From Rikenellaceae bacterium (lineage in GTDB: Bacteria > Bacteroidota > Bacteroidia > Bacteroidales > Rikenellaceae): 7,579 nt of DNA. This document shows, in pieces, positions 1 to 5,897 of this stretch. The stretch's first letter is position 1. Each line of letters starts with the position of its first letter. A program made the translations under genes and the position numbers. The notes below the pieces were generated by a model. That model worked only from the letters and a program-made list of their open reading frames with translations, was not told where the DNA came from and made no database searches. Where the stretch lies: contig JAJBVQ010000026.1 in assembly GCA_020859745.1 (NCBI GenBank), forward strand, positions 1 through 7,579, in the 5' to 3' direction.

Positions 1-1
1 G

Positions 2-922
2 GTGATCTACAACGGCGGCCCCGAGCCGCAAGCCCTGCGCTTCCAGGCCACGGTGCCGGCGACCGGCCCCACCACTTACAGCCTCAAAACCGGTGTGCGC
101 GAAAGCTATCCGGCGCAGGCTTTCGGCCGTTTCGTGCCGGAACGCATGGACGACTTCGCGTGGGAGAACAACCTGATCGCCCACCGCATGTACGGCCCGG
201 CGCTGGAAGCCACGGGCGAGATCAGCAACGGGATCGACGTCTGGCTCAAACGCACCGACAGCCTGATCATCGACAAATGGTACCAGCCGGGATTCAACTA
301 CCACGCCGACCGCGGCGAAGGGCTGGACTGCTACAAAGTGGGCCGCACTTTAGGCGCGGGCGCCATGGCGCCGTACGAGAAGGACTCGCTGTGGCTGGGC
401 AACAACTTCATCCGGTACAAAGTCCTGGACAACGGCCCGGTCCGCACCGCATTCCAACTGGATTACGCACCGTTCCGCGTGGATACCTTCACGGTGACCG
501 AACGCCGGACCATTTCGCTGGACGCCAACACCCACTTCAACCGGATCACGGAGGTGTTCACCGGCGATTTCGACAAGATGAAAGTGGCAGCGGGCGTGGT
601 GCTGCGCGGGCCGGGCGGCAAGGTGCTGGACATCCTGAACAAGCCGATCAAAATGGTGGGCTACTGGGAGCCGCTCAATACCGATAACGAGCCGGACAAC
701 GGTCACACGGGGATCGGGCTGGTGTTCCCCTTCGAGATCAAAGTCGAAACCCGGCTGGGCCACCTGCTGGCCAGCACTACGATCCGGGACGGCGAGCCGC
801 TGACCTACCAAATGGGCGCCGGATGGAGCAAAAGCGACGTTCCGACCTCGGAGGAGATGACCCAGCTCATTTTCGACCAGAGCGCCAAATCCACCCATCC
901 GCTTATCGTAACCGTCCAGTAA
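2..922 (+). CDS. DUF4861 family protein, 3' part (5'-truncated by window edge)
   Basis: This is the C-terminal 306 residues of a protein whose start lies left of the window. The reading frame is open from the first codon, and the GTG at position 2 has no reason to be the true start. The fragment matches the DUF4861 type as I remember it: FAWENNLIAHRMYGPAL at fragment residues 52-68, a HADRGEGLDCYKVG block at 101-114 followed by the glycine-rich TLGAGA, and a C-terminal beta-rich region. Family members are usually about 400 residues with a signal peptide, so roughly a quarter is missing. It ends 30 nt before kdgK on the same strand, so it is probably in that operon. DUF4861 genes in Bacteroidetes often sit beside unsaturated-glucuronyl hydrolases and pectin or uronate genes. 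A role in processing uronate-containing glycans is inferred from context; I know of no firmly established reaction to assign. Confidence 0.78.
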   Translation: MIYNGGPEPQALRFQATVPATGPTTYSLKTGVRESYPAQAFGRFVPERMDDFAWENNLIAHRMYGPALEATGEISNGIDVWLKRTDSLIIDKWYQPGFNYHADRGEGLDCYKVGRTLGAGAMAPYEKDSLWLGNNFIRYKVLDNGPVRTAFQLDYAPFRVDTFTVTERRTISLDANTHFNRITEVFTGDFDKMKVAAGVVLRGPGGKVLDILNKPIKMVGYWEPLNTDNEPDNGHTGIGLVFPFEIKVETRLGHLLASTTIRDGEPLTYQMGAGWSKSDVPTSEEMTQLIFDQSAKSTHPLIVTVQ

Positions 923-952
923 AAACAAAACCCGATTTTTTCAGATAACCCC

Positions 953-1993
953 ATGAAAAAGATAGTCACCTTCGGTGAGATCATGTTGCGGTTGGCAACG
1001 CCCGAATACCTGCGCTTTTCGCAGGCCACCTCTTACGAAGCCACCTTCGGCGGCGGCGAGGCCAATGTGGCCGTGTCGCTGGCCAATTTCGGCATGGAGA
1101 CGAGCTTCGTCACCCGCCTGCCCGAAAACGACATTGCCAAAGCCTGCCGGGACGACCTGCGCAAGCACGGCGTCGGGACGTCCGACATTATCTGGGGCGG
1201 CGAGCGCCTCGGCATCTATTTCCTCGAAACCGGAGCCGTGAGCCGACCCAGCAAAGTGGTTTACGACCGCGCCCATTCGTCGATCTCGACGATCGAGCCG
1301 GGGATGATCGACTGGGAACGCGTGCTCGCAGGGGCCGACTGGTTTCATTTCACAGGCATCACCCCTGCCCTGTCGCAATCAGCGGCGGATGTGTGCCTCG
1401 AAGCGGTGCGGGCGGCCAATAAATTGGGCGTGACCGTTTCGTGCGACCTCAATTACCGCAAGAACCTCTGGAAATACGGCAAGAGCTGCACCGAGGTGAT
1501 GCCTGCATTGGTGGAATGCTGCGACGTCATCATCGCCAATGAGGAGGACGCCGAAAAGGTGTTCGGCATCAAGCCGGAAGGTTTCGACGTGACCGCTACA
1601 GGCGGACAGGTCGACGCAGCGCGTTTCGAGAGCGTGGCTAAACAGTTGCAGGCGAAATTCCCGCAGGCCGAACGGTTGGCGATCACCCTGCGCGGCTCGA
1701 TCAACGCCAACCACAATACGTGGGGAGCGGTTCTCTACACCGACGGCAAACTGTACGCTTCGCGGCGGTATGACATTACCCATATCGTCGACCGTGTGGG
1801 CGGCGGCGACTCGTTCGGAGCGGGGCTGATATACGGCCTGCTGACCTACGGAAACGATTACCGGACTACCATCGAGTTCGCCGTGGCGGCCTCGTGCCTC
1901 AAACACACGATCAAAGGCGATTTCAACCTGGTGACGATCGACGAGGTCGAAAAACTGATGGGCGGCGACGGTTCGGGCCGGGTGTCCAGATAA
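953..1993 (+). CDS. kdgK: 2-keto-3-deoxygluconate kinase (PfkB family)
   Basis: This 346-residue cytoplasmic kinase of the ribokinase/PfkB family is predicted to phosphorylate 2-keto-3-deoxygluconate to KDPG with ATP. The N-terminus reads GEIMLRLATPE (8-18), followed by the sugar-binding FGGGEANVAV (32-41). CDLNYRKNLW (164-173) is typical of KdgK-like members. The PfkB signature 2, VGGGDSFGAG, holds the GGGD anion hole at 283-286, with Asp286 as the expected catalytic base. Length fits the family. The ATG at 953 is chosen because MKKIVTFGEI begins directly with the first beta strand and lies just after the preceding stop. Eda, encoded next, uses the predicted product, which strongly supports KDG over other sugars. 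Another PfkB substrate such as fructose is possible but less likely. It is followed by 138 nt holding a palindromic element before eda. Confidence 0.86.
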   Translation: MKKIVTFGEIMLRLATPEYLRFSQATSYEATFGGGEANVAVSLANFGMETSFVTRLPENDIAKACRDDLRKHGVGTSDIIWGGERLGIYFLETGAVSRPSKVVYDRAHSSISTIEPGMIDWERVLAGADWFHFTGITPALSQSAADVCLEAVRAANKLGVTVSCDLNYRKNLWKYGKSCTEVMPALVECCDVIIANEEDAEKVFGIKPEGFDVTATGGQVDAARFESVAKQLQAKFPQAERLAITLRGSINANHNTWGAVLYTDGKLYASRRYDITHIVDRVGGGDSFGAGLIYGLLTYGNDYRTTIEFAVAASCLKHTIKGDFNLVTIDEVEKLMGGDGSGRVSR

Positions 1994-2018
1994 ATAAAAT
2001 TATTAAGTTAGGACTTTC

Positions 2019-2084
2019 GGCCGCAGCCTGCGGGGCTTAGCAACCTTTAGTTGCGGGCCTCTGCGGGGGGAGGCTGCGGCCCGC
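2019..2084 (+). repeat. GC-rich palindromic intergenic element, copy 1
   Basis: This sequence lies between kdgK and eda. It has perfect 11-bp terminal inverted repeats, GGCCGCAGCCT (2019-2029) and AGGCTGCGGCC (2071-2081). A nested hairpin pairs GCGGGCC (2053-2059) with GGCCCGC (2078-2084), and a small GCAAC/GTTGC hairpin (2040-2054) lies between. A second copy in inverted orientation lies at 4801-4882. The shared right block (2050-2084) is 33 of 35 identical, and the left block (2019-2033) is 15 of 15 identical. It resembles REP/MITE-type non-coding repeats in form. It encodes nothing convincing and would be transcribed within the operon message as structured RNA ahead of eda. Confidence 0.85.
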
Positions 2085-2131
2085 TCGCTGGCCCGGAAAA
2101 CTTGATAACAAAATCGTACAACTTAAAAAAC

Positions 2132-2803
2132 ATGGCACGTTTTACAAGAATAGAGGTCGCTCTGGAGATGAAGCGGCAGGGGGTGATTCCCGTATTTTAC
2201 CACGCCGACACGGAGCTTTGCAAGGAGATCCTCCGGGCTTCCTACGCAGCTGGTATCCGGGTATTCGAATTCACCAACCGTGGCGATTTCGCACATGAAG
2301 TGTTCGGAACGCTCAACAAATGGGCGGCCACGGAGTTGCCGGAATTGATGCTGGGCGTCGGTTCGGTGGTCGATGCGCCGACGGCGGCCCTCTATATCCA
2401 GCTTGGCGCGGCGTTCGTCGTATCGCCGCTCCTGAACGAGGAGATGGCGCCGGTCTGCAACCGCAGGAAGATACTCTGGGCGCCGGGCTGCGGCTCGCTG
2501 AGTGAGATCGGCCGGGCCGAAGAACTGGGAGCCGAGATCGTGAAGATCTTCCCGGGATCGTCGGTGGGCGGTCCGGAATTCGTCAAGGCGGTCAAAGGGC
2601 CGTGCCCGTGGAGCTCGATCATGCCGACGGGAGGCGTAGAGCCGACCGAGGAGAGTCTCAAAGCGTGGTTCAAGGCGGGAGTGACCTGCGTAGGCATGGG
2701 CTCCAACCTCTTCCCGAAAAAGCTGATCGAAGCGAGAAACTGGGAAGCCATCACTCAGACGATCAATCAGGTGCGGGCCATCATCGCTTCGGTGCGGGCT
2801 TAA
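2132..2803 (+). CDS. eda: KDPG / KHG aldolase
   Basis: This 223-residue class I aldolase is predicted to split 2-keto-3-deoxy-6-phosphogluconate into pyruvate and glyceraldehyde-3-phosphate in the cytoplasm. Visible marks of the family are the FEFTNRG strand with Glu46 as likely general acid/base, GVGSVVD (75-81), APGCGS (117-122), the Schiff-base lysine Lys138 in VKIFPGSSVGG, and the phosphate-binding TGGV (166-169). Length is normal for the family (about 210-225). The ATG at 2132 is preferred over an in-frame TTG at 2051. The extra 27 residues would be encoded by the GC-rich palindromic element, and KDPG aldolases begin near the first helix. The gene ends 35 nt before the transporter and follows kdgK, so kinase and aldolase form the last two steps of 2-keto-3-deoxygluconate use. 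Keto-hydroxyglutarate cleavage as a side activity cannot be excluded. Confidence 0.91.
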   Translation: MARFTRIEVALEMKRQGVIPVFYHADTELCKEILRASYAAGIRVFEFTNRGDFAHEVFGTLNKWAATELPELMLGVGSVVDAPTAALYIQLGAAFVVSPLLNEEMAPVCNRRKILWAPGCGSLSEIGRAEELGAEIVKIFPGSSVGGPEFVKAVKGPCPWSSIMPTGGVEPTEESLKAWFKAGVTCVGMGSNLFPKKLIEARNWEAITQTINQVRAIIASVRA

Positions 2804-2838
2804 GTCCGCGATAAGACTACTAACCCAAAATTCCAATC

Positions 2839-4275
2839 ATGAGCAAACTCAACGAAACCTATGGGAAGATGACCAATTACCGCTGGATCATCTGCTCGAT
2901 GCTCTTCTTCGCCACGACGGTGAACTACCTCGACCGGCAGGTGCTTTCGCTGCTCCAGCCGATCCTCGAAGAGAAGTTCCACTGGACGGACAACGACTAC
3001 GGCACCATTACCGCGATCTTCTCGCTGGTCTATGCCATCGCGATGCTTTTCGCGGGCCGGTTCGTCGATAAGGTGGGCACCAAGAAGGGATATGCCTGGT
3101 CGATCGCGGTGTGGTCGCTGGGTGCCGGTATCCATGCCCTCTGCGGCGTGGTGACCGAGCAACTGACGGGCCTACCCGACTCCAACGCCCTGCGGATGGC
3201 GCAGGGGGCGGACATCGTGGGGCAGATCGCCATGATCAGCGTCACGGCGTTCATCATCTGCCGCTGCGTGCTGGCGGTCGGCGAAGCGGGGAACTTCCCG
3301 GCGGCGATCAAAGCCACGGCGGAGTATTTCCCGAAGAAAGACAGGGCTTTCGCCACCGGGATCTTCAACTCCGGAGCCAACGTGGGGGCTATCGTGGCGC
3401 CGCTGACCGTGCCGGTAATGGCCGAGCTGTGGGGCTGGGAGATGGCTTTCATCATCGTCGGGCTGATCGGCTTTATCTGGCTGGGGTTCTGGGTTTTCGT
3501 CTATAAGAAACCGGAAGAGAACGCCAAGATGAATGCTGCGGAGCTGGCCTATATCGAACAAGATGCCGTGACCGAGGAGGCCGGTATCGTCGAGGATGTG
3601 CCGGACAAAAAGATGTCGTTCCGCCAATGCCTCAAGTATCGCCAGACGTGGGCTTTTGCTTTCGGTAAGTTCATGACCGACGGGGTTTGGTGGTTCTTCC
3701 TGTTCTGGACGCCGGCGTACCTGAAAGCGCAGTACGACATGATGGGAACGCAGATCGCCCTGCCGATCGCGGTGCTCTACACCATCACGGTCGTCGGTTC
3801 GATCTTCGGCGGGAAATTCCCGACCTATTTTATCAACCGGGGGATGAATCCTTACGCCGGGCGTATGCGGGCGATGCTGATCATCGCGTTCTTCCCGCTG
3901 GTGGTGCTGGCGGCACAGCCGCTGGGCGGCTTCGGCTACTGGGTGCCTATCCTGCTGATCGCCGTCGGGGCTTCGGCCCACCAGGCCTGGTCGGCCAATA
4001 TCTTCTCGACCATCGGCGACATGTTCCCGAAACGGGCGATCGCGACGATAACGGGTATCGGCGGTATGGCGGGCGGCATCGGCTCTTTCTTTATCCAGAA
4101 AGGGGCCGGGATGCTGTTCACTTACAGCGGCGAGACGTCGCTCCGCTTCATGGGTTTCGAAGGCAAACCGGCCGGATACGCCATTGCGTTTATTTTCTGC
4201 GCCGTGGCTTACCTGATCGCGTGGATCGTGATGAAAGTGCTGGTGCCGAAATACAAGCCGATCACGGATTTGTAA
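2839..4275 (+). CDS. exuT: MFS hexuronate transporter (ExuT-like, ACS family)
   Basis: This 478-residue inner-membrane transporter of the major facilitator superfamily resembles the anion:cation symporter branch that includes the hexuronate carrier ExuT. It likely imports galacturonate, glucuronate or a related uronate with protons. The first membrane segment carries NYLDRQVLSLL (29-39). The DKVGTKK cytoplasmic loop (77-83) is the MFS signature between TM2 and TM3. RCVLAVGEAGNFPAAIKAT (142-160) is the TM4 substrate region typical of ExuT-like proteins. A charged central cytoplasmic loop (about 223-265) is followed by DGVWWFFLFWTPAYL (281-295). A stretch of about 30 residues (103-132) between TM3 and TM4 is longer than in textbook ExuT. 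It is last in the operon, just before a strong terminator. The exact substrate is inferred from kdgK and eda; the family also carries other organic anions. Confidence 0.84.
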   Translation: MSKLNETYGKMTNYRWIICSMLFFATTVNYLDRQVLSLLQPILEEKFHWTDNDYGTITAIFSLVYAIAMLFAGRFVDKVGTKKGYAWSIAVWSLGAGIHALCGVVTEQLTGLPDSNALRMAQGADIVGQIAMISVTAFIICRCVLAVGEAGNFPAAIKATAEYFPKKDRAFATGIFNSGANVGAIVAPLTVPVMAELWGWEMAFIIVGLIGFIWLGFWVFVYKKPEENAKMNAAELAYIEQDAVTEEAGIVEDVPDKKMSFRQCLKYRQTWAFAFGKFMTDGVWWFFLFWTPAYLKAQYDMMGTQIALPIAVLYTITVVGSIFGGKFPTYFINRGMNPYAGRMRAMLIIAFFPLVVLAAQPLGGFGYWVPILLIAVGASAHQAWSANIFSTIGDMFPKRAIATITGIGGMAGGIGSFFIQKGAGMLFTYSGETSLRFMGFEGKPAGYAIAFIFCAVAYLIAWIVMKVLVPKYKPITDL

Positions 4276-4297
4276 TCCGCTCTCTCAACACAATCAG

Positions 4298-4338
4298 TCG
4301 GGGCTATGCTTTTGAAAAAGCATAGCCCCGATTTGTTT
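4298..4338 (+). terminator. Intrinsic terminator of the uronate operon
   Basis: A near-perfect stem begins 23 nt after the transporter stop. TCGGGGCTATGCTTT (4298-4312) pairs with AAGCATAGCCCCGA and its flanking A on the right arm (4317-4331), with a TGAA loop. A TTTGTTT tract follows at 4332-4338. The opposite strand forms the same stem but has no T-tract, so it should work only for plus-strand transcripts. The tract overlaps the left end of the first CRISPR array. Confidence 0.9.
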
Positions 4339-4758
4339 AGGACCTAACTGTTGTGCAATTAAGAGCATGCTTTTCGTGTCCGATATGCCCACGACCAAGA
4401 AATTTCAATCCAACTATTGTACGATTAAAAGTTCCATGTCCAAACCTGCTGGTAGGCGTACACGTTATTTCAATTCAACTATTGTACGATTAAAAGGCCG
4501 CTACGACACGGCGCGCATTTTCGCAGTACCGCATTTCAATTCAACTATTGTACGATTAAAAGCGATAATGAAAACATTCGTCAGGACAAAGGCAAACATT
4601 TCAATTCAACTATTGTACGATTAAAAGTGCGGGAACAACTCACCTTTTTTTCTGGCTTCGACATTTCGATACAACTATTGTACGATTAAAAGTTTGGAAA
4701 CCGTTTCCAGATTGACCGGTACACCCCAATTTCAATTCAACTATTGTACAATTAGGTG
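4336..4758 (-). CRISPR. CRISPR array 1: 7 repeats, 6 spacers, no cas genes in window
   Basis: The 30-nt repeats start ATTTCAATTC and end CGATTAAAAG on the plus strand. They lie at 4336-4365, 4402-4431, 4467-4496, 4533-4562, 4598-4627, 4663-4692 and 4729-4758. The six intervening sequences are all different and measure 36, 35, 36, 35, 35 and 36 nt. Repeats 3, 4 and 5 are identical; repeat 2 has one change and repeat 6 has two. The leftmost keeps only its right two-thirds, and the rightmost is altered at its right end (CAATTAGGTG). Repeat length, spacer length and an 8-nt end reading ATTGAAAT on the minus strand fit type I-B or type III arrays, whose crRNA tag is usually ATTGAAA plus one base. 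I therefore infer minus-strand transcription, with the leader on the right and the decayed terminal repeat on the left. The orientation is inferred, not proven. Confidence 0.93.
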
Positions 4759-4800
4759 TATCAATATGCCTTGATGAAAACGGCGAACGTAGTGAGCCGT

Positions 4801-4882
4801 GCGGGCCGCAGCCTCCCACCGCGGAGGCCCGCAACAAAACCGCTCACGCGCTTTTCTTGCAAACCATCCGCAGGCTGCGGCC
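4801..4882 (-). repeat. GC-rich palindromic intergenic element, copy 2 (inverted)
   Basis: This is the reverse-complement relative of the copy between kdgK and eda. The terminal inverted repeats are GGCCGCAGCCT (4804-4814) and AGGCTGCGGCC (4872-4882). The nested GCGGGCC/GGCCCGC hairpin is at 4801-4832. The non-conserved middle is 32 nt here (4836-4867) against 16 nt in the other copy. It lies between the right end of CRISPR array 1 and the 3' end of the pseudouridine synthase gene. If the array is transcribed leftward, this is where its leader would be expected. Confidence 0.85.
4836..4855. terminator. Possible weak bidirectional terminator hairpin
   Basis: In the middle of palindromic copy 2, AAAACCGC (4836-4843) pairs with GCGCTTTT (4848-4855) around a TCAC loop, with one C-C mismatch. 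Each strand has a short T run on its 3' side. It could end the minus-strand pseudouridine synthase transcript about 60 nt past its stop. The stem is short, so this is only a suggestion. Confidence 0.25.
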
Positions 4883-4911
4883 TGGCAACCAGATTTACCA
4901 GTAAATATTGA

Positions 4912-5796
4912 CTAAAACAACTCCGTAAACTTGCGGGGAATCGGCGTAGAAAAGTCATGCCGCACACCGGTCACCGGGTGGATAAAACTCAGCACCCCGG
5001 CATGCAAAGCCACCCGTCCGATCAACGCCCGCTTCGAGCCGTATTTCTTATCCCCGACGATCGGATGGCCGATATACTCCATGTGGGCCCGGATCTGGTT
5101 CTTTCGCCCCGTCTCCAGCTCCAGTTCCAACAGCGTCACGTCGTTCTTCTTCGACCGTTTCAGCACCCGGAAACCGGTATTGGCGATCTTTCCCTCCTCT
5201 TTAGCCGTCACATATACCTTCAGCGCCTTGCTCTCCGTCAGGTATGTCGAGATCACGCCCTCGTCCTTCGCGACAATGCCCTCCACCACGGCGAAGTATT
5301 TCCGCTCCACCACCGTTTCCTCCCACCGGCTCTGTATCGCCACCTTAATCTCCTCGCTCTTGGCGAACATCATCAAGCCGGAAGTTTCCCGGTCCAGACG
5401 GTGCAGAACGAAAATTTTGTTACGCGCGTCTTCCTGCTTCACATGCTCGCTCAGGATACTGTACGCCGTGCGCATGATCTGCTTGTCGGTCGCCACTGAA
5501 AGCAGGCCGTTACGCTTCTCGATCACAATCAAATCGTCATCCTCGTATACGATCCGTAGCATCGGGTGAGAAACCGCTTCCCGGGCATGGCCGAAATTGA
5601 CCTCTACCCGGTCGCCCGGCTTCAAGGGTGTGTCGAACTGTGTCGTTATGCAGCCGTTCACCGACACCTGACGGTGGCTCAAATAGGATTTGACAGTCGT
5701 TTTGCTGCGCCCCGCGAAATGGACGAACAGGAACTGCAATAACATGCCCGCTTCCCGGATAACGATACTTGCGGCTTCGGGATCTTGTTTTTTCAT
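4912..5796 (-). CDS. RluA-family RNA pseudouridine synthase
   Basis: This 294-residue enzyme is predicted to convert specific uridines in rRNA or tRNA to pseudouridine. It has an N-terminal S4 RNA-binding domain (about 20-70, with SKTTVKSYLSHRQVSVNG at 31-48 and KPGDRV at 59-64). The RluA catalytic domain carries HRLDRETSGLMMFAK at 132-146, with Asp135 as the catalytic aspartate. RKYFAVVEG (165-173), ETGRKNQIRAHM (228-239) and HPIVGDKKYG (244-253) are standard family blocks. I choose the ATG at 5796 over the in-frame ATG at 5820. The eight extra codons overlap a Bacteroidetes -7 box, and the extension adds no conserved domain. It is divergent from the porin gene and converges on CRISPR array 1 territory. 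The target site (RluA, RluC or RluD type) cannot be told from sequence alone. Confidence 0.92.
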   Translation of the reverse strand: MKKQDPEAASIVIREAGMLLQFLFVHFAGRSKTTVKSYLSHRQVSVNGCITTQFDTPLKPGDRVEVNFGHAREAVSHPMLRIVYEDDDLIVIEKRNGLLSVATDKQIMRTAYSILSEHVKQEDARNKIFVLHRLDRETSGLMMFAKSEEIKVAIQSRWEETVVERKYFAVVEGIVAKDEGVISTYLTESKALKVYVTAKEEGKIANTGFRVLKRSKKNDVTLLELELETGRKNQIRAHMEYIGHPIVGDKKYGSKRALIGRVALHAGVLSFIHPVTGVRHDFSTPIPRKFTELF

Positions 5797-5801
5797 GTCG
5801 G

Positions 5802-5809
5802 CAAAGATA
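5802..5809 (-). promoter_or_regulatory. Bacteroidetes -7 promoter box for the pseudouridine synthase gene
   Basis: On the minus strand this reads TATCTTTG, an exact match to the TAnnTTTG consensus of the main Bacteroidetes sigma factor. Only CCGAC separates it from the ATG at 5796. With usual spacing, transcription would start at or beside the start codon, giving a very short or absent 5' leader. A TTTC about 16 nt farther upstream is a poor stand-in for the -33 TTTG element. Confidence 0.6.
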
Positions 5810-5897
5810 CGAAATCCCATGGCATGAAACTTGTTCTTGCCTTCGGAAGACCCATAATATCGGAGAAACTATTTATTCACTAAAACCGGAAAATATT

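Noticed and set aside
2051..2131. 27-codon N-terminal extension of the aldolase from a TTG
   Set aside because: It is composed of the palindromic element, which is found elsewhere in a non-coding gap; the aldolase fold starts after the ATG at 2132.
3172..3981. Long minus-strand open frame opposite the transporter
   Set aside because: Its composition is rich in Arg, His, Asp and Pro with no domain; it is a GC-bias shadow of a clear MFS gene.
4367..4624. Open frame of 85 codons with a repeated FNSTIVRLK motif
   Set aside because: It is a read-through of CRISPR repeats and spacers; the repeated motif is simply the translated repeat, and there is no start context.
4336..4758. Repeats as a non-CRISPR system (guide arrays of another kind, recombination site arrays)
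   Set aside because: Uniform 30-nt repeats, unique 34-37-nt spacers and the ATTGAAA-type end are fully explained by CRISPR; no recombinase, reverse transcriptase or other partner gene is nearby.
4729..4758. ATTGTACAAT palindrome in the last repeat of array 1 as an operator
   Set aside because: It arises from one base change in a repeat copy and has no promoter or regulator next to it.
4640..4837. Minus-strand 65-codon open frame
   Set aside because: It spans the end of CRISPR array 1 and part of the palindromic element, with no protein-like conservation.
5769..5897. 43-codon upstream extension of the porin
   Set aside because: It overlaps the start and promoter of the divergent pseudouridine synthase gene and would bury the clear signal peptide.
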